Assembly: GCA_947652605.1 (NCBI GenBank)
Contig: OX393576.1
Location: forward strand, 47,778,966 to 47,842,965
From: Elmis aenea
Taxonomy: Eukaryota; Arthropoda; Insecta; Coleoptera; Elmidae
DNA length: 64,000 nucleotides
Direction of reading: 5' to 3'
The notes under the pieces were generated by a model. It was not told the DNA's origin, did not search any database, and saw only the letters and a list, made by a program, of their open reading frames with translations. Positions 34,250-47,829 of this stretch are shown piece by piece. A program made the translations under genes and the position numbers. Position 1 is the stretch's first letter. Every line of letters begins with the position of its first letter.

Positions 34250-36105
34250 GTAACTGAATAAAAATGTTATCGAAATAATTTATAAAATAATTTATTACAA
34301 TGTTTACTTGATAACAAACTTTTTATTCTTTATTAAAATTAGAGACATTACAGCTTTTTGTGTTGCGCGGAACATTACCGCCACACAAAACATTTTAAAA
34401 ACTTTGATAAGTAAAAATATGTAAAAGAATTATTAAAGAGTCAGTAAAAAGAATCACAAAAATGCTTGGATTAATATAGTGGACAACAATTTGAGAAATG
34501 TGCCTAATAAAAAGAATTAATTGAACTAAATCAATATACTTTTAGCTTAACGTAATTGCCCAACGATTATGCTTTAATATTTAATAACTCCGTGTGTATA
34601 AATATAAACTGATACAAAGACGAGAGTATTGAAACTAATTTTGCATTTCGACTAGAAATTTCTTTAAAAGAAGGTAGGTAAATGATTTTTAATGAAGCTT
34701 ATTTATATTACACACATAATTTATTTTAATTTCCATGCAGCTTGTTCAAAATACTCTTAAACATACGGTCCAGAAACTTTACATAAAAAATAACTGTATC
34801 CTATATCGGTAACCGTAAATTGGAAATGCTGTACCTGCATGTACCGACCATTACTGCTTTTTTAGATTAATATCAACATTAATTTAAATTTCTATTAAAA
34901 TACGAGTGCATACTTGTATAAACATACCTACATTCTTGTCCCTAACATTAAATTGTGATAATTCGAAAGAAAGTAATGAAAGAATAACATTAAAATGCAA
35001 ACACTTCCCGATGTAATTATTTTCCGATAACGTTTTAATCAAGCATGATTTAAAATTGTGCTTAAGTATTGTACTGCTTTACTAAAATTATGATTGTTGT
35101 GCTGTAAATAAAACGGTGTTTAATGTAATACGTCAAGATATCCATTTAATAAAACCGTTTTTATTTTTGATAGCAAATAACTTTAATAGTAAAGCGCATG
35201 TCCTAAATGTAGAGGGAGTGTAGAGGAAGAAGAAAATGGAAATTACATGCGGACGGATAGAGAACGAAAACTGCATGCAATGCTAAATTTTCCGAGCTTT
35301 CGCAATGAAACTAAGCTTACCAGTAAGCGCGCAGCTTCGTAAGAGGGACTTGTGAAGTCGAGTGACCCGTAATAGTACGCAATATACTCGTGAAAATTGC
35401 AAAGCAATTCTTTAAGATTTCAATAAATCCTTTCAGGAAGTGCAAGCTTTAAAAATAAACGGATAATACACAACATTAAAGCTTTATCATTGTTCAATGA
35501 CATACTCAACAAATAAAAAACAGCTGTTATTGTAATTACAGACGCTTTTAATTTTCACATAAAATGTCAAGTTAACTAAAGTAGAAGATTGTAATGAAGT
35601 GAAATCGGTAAGTAATATGTTGATTGAAAATCTTAAAAAAGCTGTTCTGAAACTAAAGCATCTACCAAAAAAACCTGTGTTTAAAAATGTTAATTTTTTT
35701 TTCAATCTTATGCTATACGTATCTAATAATGTATTAATATGAATACATTTTCACATGATCGCATTTGATTGCAAAACTTGCCAGCAAAAAAGCTGGCACG
35801 TGAGAATCTACCAATAATTTAAGCAGTTTTCCAGTTTTAAAATATGGAAAACAATACATTGCAATGAAAATAGTTTTATCTCTATACGCCGATAGGATAT
35901 AAATAAATGCAATTTTAACAATACATGCAATAATTACAATAACCATCAATTATCACGGTATATTTAAAAAAAAAGGTTAAATAATTCGTTAGTGATTTGT
36001 GGTGATCTTCACATAGCCAATTTATTCTTTCTGATGTAGGTAGTTCTGCTTATTTTAAAGTAATTGACTTTATTACTATGAAGATAAAAATATAAACGAA
36101 ACAAG
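34250..36105. other. AT-rich intergenic stretch
   Basis: No gene or repeat recognised. The open frames at 35487-35705 and 35734-35949 are hydrophobic or low-complexity chance frames. Confidence 0.6.
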
Positions 36106-36117
36106 ATCTAAAATAAT

Positions 36118-36610
36118 CAGGGCATGAAACCGGTTTTTTAAACCGGTTTAAAAAACCGGTTAACCGTTATTTTTTGTCAGAAAAAGTGATTTTTAACCGA
36201 AACCGAAACCGTTATTTTTAAAGGCAAAAAAAAACTGTAACCTTTAACCAAAATAATAAAAAACCGGTTTTTTAACATCTTTTTTTAATAAAAATCACGA
36301 TGAAAAATACAAAATCTGTATTATATGCGAATTGTTTACCAAAAGTCATTACTGAACGCTTGATTGTACATTTATTATAACATTATAAATAAATAATATC
36401 TTTTCACCCTTTGCATTTCTGATCTAAATAATTTTAAAAACCGGTTAATTTAACCGGCTTTTTAAACCGGTTTATAATTTAAATCGGTTTTTTACACTAA
36501 ACCGGTTTTTTTTACGAATAAAACCGATTTTTAAACAAAAACCGTTATAAAAATAAAGTTCTCGTTTTCGGTTAACCGTTAACCAAAATGTTTTTCGGTT
36601 TCCAGCCCTG
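36118..36610. mobile_element. hAT MITE full of AACCGGTT motifs (TSD AAAATAAT)
   Basis: The ends are CAGGGCATGAAACCGG and CGGTTTCCAGCCCTG. The TSD AAAATAAT is exact at 36110-36117 and 36611-36618. The body has over a dozen AAACCGG/CCGGTTT motifs on both strands. No transposase. Confidence 0.9.
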
Positions 36611-37176
36611 AAAATAATACATTGCGGCTGTTTGATATCGTTCTTTAATGTCGTACTTTTTATATATTTACTTGCTTACTTTCTGCTACTAAAAATTAAC
36701 TAAAATCTCCAAATCTGTGATACACCCTTAACGTAGTATAAAAAATTTATAATATGTTTATGAAAAAGAGTTTTCACCCGTGAAGTATTCAAATAATTTA
36801 ATATACAATGCGCTTTTAAGCAAATGTTTTAAAACGATTTTGTGTTGTAATTACAAAGTAAATAACTGTAACAAAAATATTTAGCCTACGTATACGACAT
36901 ATTTTTTTTTTAATTGAAAATAATTACCAAGGTCTTAAACTTTTGAGGTTAGGTTTTAAGCCATTGTCTTAGATAACCCCAGAAGAATGTACTTGGCCAT
37001 GTATTATAACGTTTAAAAACTTTCGTTATGTCATGTAATAACTAAATTATAAATGTTACATTTGTTGATGACACAACCAGTTGTTTGTTAGCAAAAAGTG
37101 TCGATTAAATTCTCATGTAGATTAAGAAATGGGATATTCGATTTCAGAGTATACTGGGTTTAACAATAAATATAAT

Positions 37177-38406
37177 CAGGGGTTTGGAGCAGTCCAATTT
37201 TTTAGTTGCTCCGCTCCAGCTCCGCTCCGGCATCAAGATGCCTGCTCCACAGTGGCGTAGCTAGAGTTTGTGCCGCCCGGGGCGGTCCCTGAATTTGCCG
37301 CCCCTATAAATAAGGGTCGCTAACTTTTTCCAAAACCAAGCAGAGATCTACAGAAAAATGTGGGGGGGGGGGAGTAAAAAAATGCGCCGCAGGCGATTTT
37401 TTTTTAATTTTAGACGTTCAAACAAGTTTTAATGCAAAGCCAGATAATGTAGAATACTTAACCATCTTCGAAAATTACAGTTTTACAGTAGAACCTTTCC
37501 TGATTTTTATTTTCTTTAATCAGATCGCCCCCACCCCACGAAATTATTTTATAATAAAGGTGAAAAATCCCTGTTACAATAGAGTTTAAAACTGCATGGA
37601 ATTTAATGGCTTAAATAAATGAATTGTTTCATAAATTTTATTGAATGGTTACAAGGGGGCGGGTTTTCAGTGAAGCAAGGTCAAGTAGCCCGTTTTATCC
37701 GCTGACTTCGATAAGAATTCCTTTTTTAAAAATTAATTTTTATGAATTTAATAGCGCCAGTGCCGGTACTGATTATTATATCTACTATTCCTTCATTACC
37801 CCGAGAATTTCATTTTTACCCCATTTGAGTAGACTAAAAGTGCCGCCCCAAAAAATGTGCCGCCCGGGGCGGACCGCACCCCCCGCCCCCCCCTTGCTAC
37901 GCTACTGCTGCTCCAGCTCCGCTCCCGCTCCGCTCCGCGCTCCAAATATTAATAAAATAAGTTTTTTTATTTAAAAATTTGTTTTTTAAAACAAAGCTAA
38001 AATTTTATGAGATATGTGGAAATGGACCAAAAATTACAATATTTGACCCTAAGAAACAAGTGAAGTTAAATAAATGAACAAATTATTGATCTTCAAAAGT
38101 TAAAAAAAGAAAAAAAAGTTCTTTAAAATTTTTTAAAATTCAAATACAAAATAATGAAAATTAATATTCAGAAAAGTTACATTACAATAACTTTACTTCA
38201 AAAAAATCAAATTTAGTTTATTTATAATTTTATTAAATACTATACCCATGAGTATAATTCATTTAAAAAAAAATGTAGTTTATAATAGTAAAGTGGAGCA
38301 GTGGAGCAATCAAAATTCTTTGCTCCGGGCTCCGCTCCCGCTCCGGGCAAAAACCCATTGCTCCACTGCTCCGCGCTCCAGCTCCGCGCTCCGTTCCAAA
38401 CCCCTG
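37177..38406. mobile_element. hAT element with GGAGC-rich ends (TSD AATATAAT)
   Basis: The ends are CAGGGGTTTGGAGC and GTTCCAAACCCCTG. The TSD AATATAAT is exact at 37169-37176 and 38407-38414. Subterminal regions are GCTCCGCTCC repeats. No transposase. A second hAT lies inside (37250-37907). Confidence 0.92.
37250..37907. mobile_element. hAT element nested in another hAT (TSD CTGCTCCA)
   Basis: The ends are CAGTGGCGTAGCTAG and TTGCTACGCTACTG, with GCCGCCCGGGGCGG just inside both. The TSD CTGCTCCA is exact at 37242-37249 and 37908-37915. It is non-autonomous and inserted in the GCTCC repeat of the outer element. Confidence 0.92.
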
Positions 38407-38419
38407 AATATAATTCAAT

Positions 38420-40285
38420 ATTACTTAATGGCTATCAATGGTAACGTAATGCCCAATAAAAATAAAAACAGGCAAAGTGCTTAAATACAACCTTAGATGT
38501 TCGTTAGACATAAAAAATACGTGTCAAATGAAACCCTCCTACATTAAAATGCATTCCCTGTTAATAGCTTATTTTATAATACTTAAATTGTCCAAATCGA
38601 TTAACGTTTATTTGTTATGAAGATGTTTTATAAAGTTATTCATTTTACTATAATTATACACCCGAAGTAGATCTTTTTCCTAACTTAACTATTATCTGAC
38701 GCTGATTACTGAACTATATAAGATAAACTAAAAAGAAAAATAATAAAAAACAGTCTTATACCCTTTACTGTGCTTTTATTCCAAGAAGATTAACATCACG
38801 GTTAGTAGAAAAATTTGTAACGTGTGTTGCCTCTGTGTTCACAGTTCATGTCACCAGTTGATGACGACTGCCCAAAAGTTAATAAAACAAAGTCCAGATT
38901 GAAACCTTTGCTACAGTAAGTTTTTGTTAACAACGCACAAAATGTACTTGTCACAAGCAAAAACTTTTTATTGCAAATCGATTTGTTCGTTGTAGGGATT
39001 TTAGCCCAAAGGGCAATGATAACCTTAATCCAAACACTTGGTTGAACAAATCTATGTTTTTTTAGTTTTTCAACCCTTTGCCTTTAACGGTCTTGTATAC
39101 GAAATAAGGATTCAAGTACGGGCAGAGCTGACTACAGCAGAAATAAATTCACAAAAAAACAACTCGCCCGCTAGCAATATTTTAACGATATCATTATTTA
39201 AAAAATGCTGTAAATACTATTCGGTGGAAAAATTACATACAAAATTTCACCGGCTTAAATGTGCATCCACATTTTGGCGTTTTTTATTTTGAATAATTGT
39301 GAATACGCAAATTATCATGTAACATGTAATGCTATTTTGAACTTAGCTAACAAAATAAAGTATTTAATGTCGAATACAATATTTATGTATTGAAAAGATT
39401 TCAAAGTTACACTTTGTATAAACCGTTTATCTTAATTTGTTTGTACAAGGTGTTACTAGATTTTAAAATATCTGGGAGATATTTTGATAATGGTATTGGG
39501 TTGAACTTTATTGGAATAACATTTAAATACATTTTAATTACACTGTACGTATTTGTAAAGTCAATAATTCTGATTTGCCGTTTTAATTGTTTGTTTAGCT
39601 GCAATAATTTAGTACATAAAAATTAAAAATCTAACAACAAATAAAATATGCTTTTATAATTTAACTTAGTTCATTCACATTAAGATATAAATATGTAACT
39701 ATTTGGTCATTTTTTAAGATATAAATATGTACCTATATGTACGTTAGCGCACATGTGATTAGTATAGTTCATATCTGAGAAAAAATATTATGTTAAAAGC
39801 ATTTTTAACAGTTTTTTATTTTCCAAGGACATATCTGATGAATTTATAAACCAGTTGTGTCATGACAATTATGAATGAAAGAGCTCTCGATAAATCATAC
39901 TTATCTACAAAAACCGAAGTGCAAACATTTTTTTATTTTAAAACTTGTAAAATTTAACTAATTTTGTTACAATTTAGTTCCTTATACATATCTATAAATC
40001 TACCACTGTACTAATACAATAAAAATTATTTTTTTAAAGCTTTTTGTTGGTAAATAATTCTGTCGTTCAATTTAAATTGGTGGAATCTGCATTAAATTAT
40101 TTAAAATATTATGGCGGTTTAGGCTCATATCAAGTTATTTAAGATTATACGCTCACATAAAATTTTACAATTGTATTAAACTTGTGCCAGATAAAATAAA
40201 TTTTCATTTGATAATGAACAATTTAAAAGATCTTAGTTGTAGTGGCAATATATTTATGTACAGCGAACTAACAAAATCCAAATGT
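38420..40285. other. AT-rich intergenic stretch
   Basis: Nothing recognised. The open frames at 39038-39292 and 39390-39626 have no family features. Confidence 0.6.
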
Positions 40286-40291
40286 CCTTTA

Positions 40292-41041
40292 TACAGTGTG
40301 TCCAAAAGGAATAGAATATGCTATATATCTCAATAAATATCTATTTTAGGGAAAAATGTTTTGAATAAAAGTTGTTTGGTACTTAATTTTCCACCATAAG
40401 ACAATTTTTTTTTTCGAATAACAAAAGCGCCATGAAAAACAATTGAATTTTTTTAAATGCCAAGGTACCCCTATATTATACTCATTTGATAGCGAATTTT
40501 TTTCTCTTTTCAATGATGGGGTCACCTTAAAAATTAAGTTTATGCTAAGAGGCCGGAGAATATCGAAAATTTAAGAGATCGTTCTAGAGAAATTACACCT
40601 GACATGGTTGGGAATGGTATAAACGGGTTTTAAAACCGAGTTTATCATTGCCAAGCTGTAAATGATTCATAGTTTGAACACTTATTGTAGCTTTCGTCAA
40701 AAAAATTTATTTCTTATGATGTTTTTGTTAGAAATAAATACTAAACAATTAAAATAATTTTGCGTTTTTCTCAAAAAGTTGCTTAAGTAAGGATACTAAA
40801 GTTCTGCATCACTGAAAAGAGAAAAAAAATCTCCATCGAATGAGTATAATATAGGGGTACCTTGTCGTTTAAAAAAATTCAATTGTTTTTCATTGCGCTT
40901 TTGTTATTCGAAAAAAAAATTAGTTTTGTCTTATGGTGGAAAACTAAGTACTTACCAAACAATTTTTATTCAAAACATTTTTCCTAAAGTGGATATTTAC
41001 TGAGATATATAGCAAATTCCATTCCTTTTGGACACATTGTA
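40292..41041. mobile_element. Fold-back MITE FB4
   Basis: It runs from TACAGTGTGTCCAAAAGGAA to TTCCTTTTGGACACATTGTA. The arms are over 200 bp and include CCCCTATATTATACTCATT and its complement. No coding frame. Confidence 0.85.
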
Positions 41042-41049
41042 TAAGTTAT

Positions 41050-44000
41050 ATACGAAACTCAAAGTCCGTTAATCCGTAACTGGTCAGGCGGGGTTTGCCA
41101 AACCTCCTGTAAATTTAAAATTGCCTTGCTATAAAGACGTAAAGGGGTAGTTGCACGTTATTTTATTTATCTCTCAGTAATATTTTAAATATGTGGAATA
41201 GAAATTCTTGACTAATTTTGATAATTTTTCATTTAGCACAACATCCTATCTAATCTGGCAATTTTTGACTAATTTTGAATATACATACTTTCCTTCCTTA
41301 TTTAGAGTCAATATATTTTACCATATTTGCTTGCACATTTTAAAATATTGTTTGCATTTACTTTAATTAGAATATTATTTCTAACAAAGCGTCTGTAACT
41401 GTATCTGTAAGCACTGTATAAGAACTTAATTAAATAAAAATTACAACACTGCATCCAAAGGCATTTTTTATCCTTTTTGTTCGTAATAAAAGCATATTTT
41501 TACAACTTGACACTAATTTACAGTTGGTTTCGTTCCCAATGCTCCCCAATACATACATTGCCATTAGTCCAATCCCATCTCACCAATTACATAAAAAAAA
41601 CTACGGATTATATTACAAATTATATATTTTGAAGTACAATACCATGAGTTTTTATATTAAAAATAACAGATTTAGCTGTAGGCATTAGGAAATATACAAT
41701 AATCAATGTATCACCGTTTGTTAACAACAACAAAAAAACAATCGATGGATAACATATGTACATGTTTAACTTGGTAAAGCGATATAGGTATAGTGGAATT
41801 TTGTCCTTTGAAGCGAGGTCCGTTATAACAGGGTGTTTACTCTTTTGCGAATCCATCATTTTTTATATTGTTACTTACATAATGTAAAACATCTATGTAA
41901 TGTAGCTTAAAAAATAAAGTGAATGAGAACTGTGATAAAATAGTACGATATAACAAAGTTTAAAAGACCTATAAATTGTTTATACAAAAAACCGCGTTAT
42001 ATTTTACAATAAACGGAAATTTATTTCGTTCAGCGGCTGTAAATTCTAATTTATCGTTTCGCTGCTACCATGCATTGTGCACATCTCGTGTAATTAAGAA
42101 CTACAGGCAGGTGGGTTTGAGAAACGCAAAGAATTACTGAACTAACAAATCTCTCTCCTATGGACGCAGGTCCGCGCCCTTAAGGTGCAGGGCTATATTA
42201 CATCCGGGTAATAATCTACACAGAGCGGCAAAACTATATTTTAAATTTTCCACGTTTCTTACACACCTTATTTGTGTCTTAAATAAAATTAAGCAGTAGA
42301 AAAAAACTGATCTTTTATTCGTTTTGTGTATGTATTAAAAATTGAGTACGAGGAGCGTTGTTAGGACGAGGTCCGATAAACAATTACAAAAGATTAATGG
42401 CAGATAATTGAAGAGTTTATTATAGGCAAAAATATGTACAAATGTACCTAATTTTTCATATAGTCGCCAGTGATGTCACTCACTTTGTGTACCTTAAGTA
42501 CCAGCTCACTTATACCCGTGTCGAGTGACTTGAACTAATTAGTAGTCATTTCAACCTGCGACTTAAATTTTGATGAGAAAATCCACGTATTGTCAAAAAT
42601 TCATCTTTTTGGTTTTCATAACGTCGCAATCATTGTTAAGCTACTTCCAGTCGATTTTGTTTGTCTACATCGGTTTGCATTTTTGGCCCCCATCGAGCAC
42701 ATACGAGTAGTAGGTACATTGTTATAAATCACTAAACTTGTGAAAATTTAAAAAAAAATCCAGTCTTTAAATCGCGAAACGACTATTCTCAACAATTATC
42801 GTGTCTAAAACCGTTTGTCGCCAAACTTTGTGGACCGCTGCGTTTTTCATCTTGAAATATTGGTTCGACCTTTTTTTTATCGACACCACCTTACTCTTAT
42901 TAGGAATTAGACCATAAATCCATATATTTTAGCAGCACAAGTTTTGTTGTTACGAAAAATCTGCTCATACCATAAACTCACAACTGGCGGCAATATTTGT
43001 ACCTCAATGCCTTATTCTTAAAGACAACGTGCGCTTGCCGATATAGCTCGGGAGTTGTTAGAATGCTAAATAATATTCAAATAAATGAAAAGATTTACTA
43101 TTAAAAAACACAATGGACACATCAACAAACACTTGGAAAATTCTTATATTGTTACTAAGAGAACGATGGCTTGCTGCACCAGGGTAAATATTGCCATCTA
43201 GAGTGAGTGATTTAACGGCCAACTCCGATTCAATTGTTGACTATCTTCCAATAATTTAAAAACACTGTATTCATAATAAGGGGCGCGCCGTGCAGGAGGT
43301 GCAAGGGGTGCTATGCACCTGGGCGCGGTCAATCAGGGGGCGCATGCAACGAGATAAAACTTTGCCTTTATATGTTTTCATGCAAAAGTAAAAGGAGCCC
43401 AAAGGAATGCAGCGGGGTTTTCCTTAAAAATAATTTGCTTCAATACGATACGAGCTGAACAAAAGGAGTAGTACTTGCACTCAGGGTGACCAGGTGAATT
43501 GTTGCTTGAATCGCCAAAAAAGCACGCTAAAGTAGCCAAAATCGCCAACAGAGGACGCCGATGTAGCCAAAATCGCCAACTCACTTTCTTTATTTAGTTG
43601 AAATTGGAACAAGAAAAATATATGACAAAGGGTTAAAAAAATATTGAAGACCAAATACATAAACATAATTCACATACATATATTCAACAAAATCAGAATT
43701 ACATGTAAACATAACATACAGCTGCGCAAAAGTAGGGAAACAGACAGATATTATTGAATATTACAATAAAATTTGGTATCTTTTGCAACTTGCGCATTGT
43801 TGAAAATAACTACATCAACCCTTATATACTTGAAATAAGAAAAACAGAAGGTATTTAAATAGGTCATAGCAAACTATAGCTTCCATTTAAAAAAATTTAA
43901 GTTTGTGTCATAACTTTTTAACGCAACAAATTGAGTATGTGTACCTACATGTATTTGTAAATAAATGAACACAACAACTGTTCCAGTACATTTAATTATT

Positions 44001-46310
44001 TTGTATTTATATAAATTTAATATTTTTTTAAAGTAACTTATTTCATTATTTCGAGCAACTTTATTTTCAAGAAATTGTTATTCGAGCAACTAGGCTTTCA
44101 AAGAACTATTTTTCGAGCAATTTTCTTTCAAGCAATGGTTTTGGAACAATTTTCCGCACCCCGTGTAGAGCTTATGTTGTGCTGTATAATTTTGAGCCCA
44201 CACTAAGATATTTGCGCACGGTCGCACATATCCGCATTAAATCTATTCACGGGGGATTAAACGTTGTTTTCACTATATCAAAAATGATATTTTTTAGTTA
44301 AACGGTTTTAATCTCCAGTTATTACTGCAATAATAGATTTTATATCAACAACTAATGCATGTGTATTTAATATTTTATTTTAGTCAAAAAATATAAATAT
44401 ATTGTTAAAATTGTTTGTATTAAATTCATGGGTTAATCCACTAGTTGGTAGTATGAGATAAAAAGCGATTTTATAAACTAAAATTCATTCAATTTAAAAG
44501 CGTATTTAAAAATTTAAAAAAATTGCATTTGTGATATGACCGAAAAATTAAATTAACAGTTTTAATTCGTGAATTGGTTGCAATTTTTGATAGAAAATTA
44601 TGTTGATAACAAAGTTTCATATTTGTAGCAATGTATAAATGGCGACATTAACTTATTTTGAAATTGTTTATGTTTATGACCTAAATAAAAACCATAGCAG
44701 ATTTTGTAAATAAATATAGGTATATATAATATATATAAATATTATGAAATAATTGCCATTTCTACACTCCTCTAAACTGGACTAACACGAAGTGAAGCCA
44801 GCTGAAGTTATGCAAATGAGATGAAAATTTTTACTTTAAGAATATTATTTACCAAAGATTTACAATGCTGCTTATGATGATACTACACATTGCATAAAAT
44901 GCTGTAAATATTAGATATTAATTTTCCAATTTTTTTAGGGCAGTAAGCGCTTTAATTTGCATATAAAAATTAATTTTGATGTTAGTAGCGAGAGCTAAAT
45001 GCTACCTACAGCTCTTGGTTATCCTTAAGATGCGATGAGAAACCCGTTAAGAAACCGAGGCACCAAGTAATATTGCAAATTTATTGTTTATAAACTTTTT
45101 TTCAGTAAATGTAACTCTAAAAAAATTGTTTAACATATCTACATATTATTAATAATGTGTTGAAGAATTCATCAGGGGTGTGTTTTTAAATAAGACACTT
45201 TATTTAAACTGTATCCAACTTTCATTTTACAAAGTGGCACTTTTCAGACCTTTCATTTATCTTCTTTTGTTTTCTAGGCTTTGTATTCGTTATCTACGAT
45301 GTGGTGCTGATATTTCCAGTTGTTCTTGCAAAACAGATAACAATATTTTATCGTCGGAGCCCCTTTATTCTGGTTAAACTTTAAATTCCATCTAAGGTGT
45401 AGAAAAGAAATTGCCCACAGTACCGCGCACTGTGACCTTTTAACGCACTTTTTTTATTAAATTTACACGTAAATAATATTCAATATTAGGATAAACGCTT
45501 TTAACAAAATATTTTTGAATGTTAAAGAATTCTCAACAACAGCTACTGCTATCTTTATGTAATGACATACACAGTGATACAAATGCTCATAAACTCTTCA
45601 ATAAGTATAATGCTTTTAAAAGAGTACCTATCATTTCTCTTTTACAATATTTAAGACCAACGTTTGTAATTATTTTGTTAATGTTAAATTTTTTAACTTA
45701 AAATTGTGTACGCCAATGGAATCAATGTAAGTTGTAAGGGCGGTAAACATTATTGTTTTGTAATTTTTTTATTTGCCATAGTTTCTTTGTAATTGCTGAA
45801 AAAGTTTATCTCTTTCAAAACGTACAGTTTCAAAGAACAAAAATATTGTTGCGGTTAGATTCATAAAATTATCAAAGATTGGAAAAGTAATTCAGGATAT
45901 CTAAAAAGAGTTTAGCACTACTCAAGAGTTAACGACAGACTGAAATAACATGCATGGCCAAGATTGGGTTGGAAGCTTTGTAGATTAGGTAAAGCGAATC
46001 GAAAGGAAATTTAAACCATTTCCTGTTAGCGCTTCCGCGTTCCTCGTACATTATCCTTGTAAACCAATCCTCTTAAGTGGGTGTGGTTCTACAATAATTA
46101 TTGAACACCACAAATATGTGGTGATTTGAATAATAAATACCCTAATAAAGAAAACACCCATTAAATAATGTGAATCACTAAAAGTATCATAAGCAAAACA
46201 ATTAAATTGACGTTGTTTTCCTTCCTAATTAATGTGATTTACAGATTTTGCAAAGCAAATTAAATTGCATTATTCTACGACACTATAGTATATTACTATT
46301 ACTGTACACT
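41050..46310. other. AT-rich intergenic stretch with isolated element ends
   Basis: No gene. A mariner-type end, TACGAGGAGCGTT, is at 42347-42359 without a clear partner, and 43281-43345 has a GC-rich GGGGCGCGCCGTGCAGG hAT-like piece. A short tandem repeat lies at 44050-44142. Confidence 0.55.
44050..44142. repeat. 31-bp tandem repeat, three units
   Basis: The units start TTCGAGCAA at 44050, 44081 and 44112, each with a central TTTCAAG/AAAGAA block. A fourth, degenerate unit may follow. Confidence 0.75.
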
Positions 46311-46318
46311 GTACAGCC

Positions 46319-46653
46319 CAGGGCTGCGGAGTCGCTAGAAAAAGTTCGACTCCGACTCCGACTTCGACTCCTGATAATTTTAGTAGTTCGACTCCGACTC
46401 CGACTCGGACAAAATTAAACACAAAGACTTTTATGGTGTGTGTAATATAAAAAAGAAAAGTAAATATAAAGAAATGATTTAAGAATTGAGTTTAAATTTT
46501 GCGTCAAGGGACCACCTCGAAATTTTTTGTTGTACTCTGAGTCGGAGTCGGAGTCGGAGTCGGAGTCTGAGTCGGAGTCGGTATATTTTTTCCGACTCCA
46601 ACTCCGACTCCACTCACCAGAAATTCCTTCTAAACTCCGACTCCACAGCTCTG
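46319..46653. mobile_element. Small hAT element with GACTCC repeats
   Basis: The ends are CAGGGCTGCGGAGTCG and GACTCCACAGCTCTG. The flanks GTACAGCC (46311-46318) and GTATAGCC (46654-46661) are a 7/8 target duplication. The body is made of (GTCGGA)n / (TCCGAC)n hexamers. No transposase; the apparent Ser-Asp or Ser-Glu frames are the hexamer. Confidence 0.85.
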
Positions 46654-46657
46654 GTAT

Positions 46658-47828
46658 AGCCTCCATGCATAGTAAGTGGGTCTTTACGCACGGTAAGCAA
46701 AAAGCATACTTCTCTAGAAAAGTCAGAAGACTCACGTCAAACTTTACAGTTAACAGCGAACGTACAAGTGTGTCTACTATTAGCCTAAAAACCGATAAAT
46801 CTTATCTTAATACATATCTAGTGATCGTAGAAAAAGTGTGCTACAAAAATCAAGTTGTAAAGTAATTACGCACTCGTGGAATTTTTCACTCGTGCGTAAT
46901 ATGATTCTTACAACTCTTGTTATATCAACGATTCTATTCAGTTCTACATCATCTACTTATGCGAATACAAACTTACAAATATCCTTTTCAACGACCAATA
47001 TTGTAAAGGACTTGCTATAATCTCTATGCACGGTAAGCAAAAGGCACAGTTTTCTAGAAATTATTAAAGTAGACTGACGTCAAAATTGACGATTAACAGC
47101 GTACGTACAAGTGTGCTATCTATTAGCCAAAATTACGATAAAATCGTATGTATTATGTGATCGTAAAAAAAGTGCAGTGCAAAACTTGAGTTGTAAAGCA
47201 ATTGCGCACTTGTGTATACGTTTCTTATAACTCTTGTTATGCATTATATTATTATTATTATTGAATTTTAGCACGTTATTTTAAAAAAAATAGTGTGTTA
47301 CTATTTTAACATTCGCAAAAAAACTTGATAGCTTACTTAAGGAAAGTTTCGTTATACCATCGTGTCAACTAATATTGTACATAAATCATTAAAACTAATA
47401 GTACCTATCTTTAATAATTACGAATAAAACCTCTTCAATTTCAATGGTCTATTACGTAAGAAGAGCTTTAACAAGCATATTACGCACGAGTGGAAACGTT
47501 GCGCACGGAGCCGCGTAGCGGCGAGTGCGTAATTGCTTTACAACTCGTGTTATGTAGCATACTTTTTCTACGATCACATAATACAAACGATTTTACCGGC
47601 TAATAATAAACATACTTGTACGTACGCTGTTTACTGTCAAGTCTGACGTAAGTCTAATTTGACGTTTCTAGACAATGTGCTTTTTGCTTACCGTGCGTAG
47701 AGACTCACTCACTATGCATGCAGGATGGGTTTGACGTGAGTCTACTTTGATCGTTTCTTAAAAAAAAAAAAACTGTGCATTTTGCTTACCGTGCGTAAAC
47801 ACTAACTTGCTATGTATCCATGCAGGCT
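46658..47828. mobile_element. Compound fold-back element FB5
   Basis: The outer ends are AGCCTCCATGCATAGTAAG and CTATGTATCCATGCAGGCT. The subunit begins ACGCACGGTAAGCAAAA and ends in GTAATTACGCACTCGTG-type sequence. It occurs twice direct (near 46688 and 47027) and twice inverted (complement near 47683 and 47779). No ORF of known type. Confidence 0.8.
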
Positions 47829-47829
47829 G

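Noticed and set aside
41080..41105. GGTCAGGCGGGGTTTGCCAAACC as a regulatory hairpin
   Set aside because: It has a short inverted repeat, but there is no gene nearby to regulate.
43281..43345. GC-rich GGGGCGCGCCGTGCAGG as a hAT end
   Set aside because: No CAG start, no partner end and no TSD.
46527..46735. Ser-Glu or Ser-Asp dipeptide-repeat 'protein' frames on both strands
   Set aside because: They are the translation of the (GTCGGA)n hexamers inside the small hAT element.
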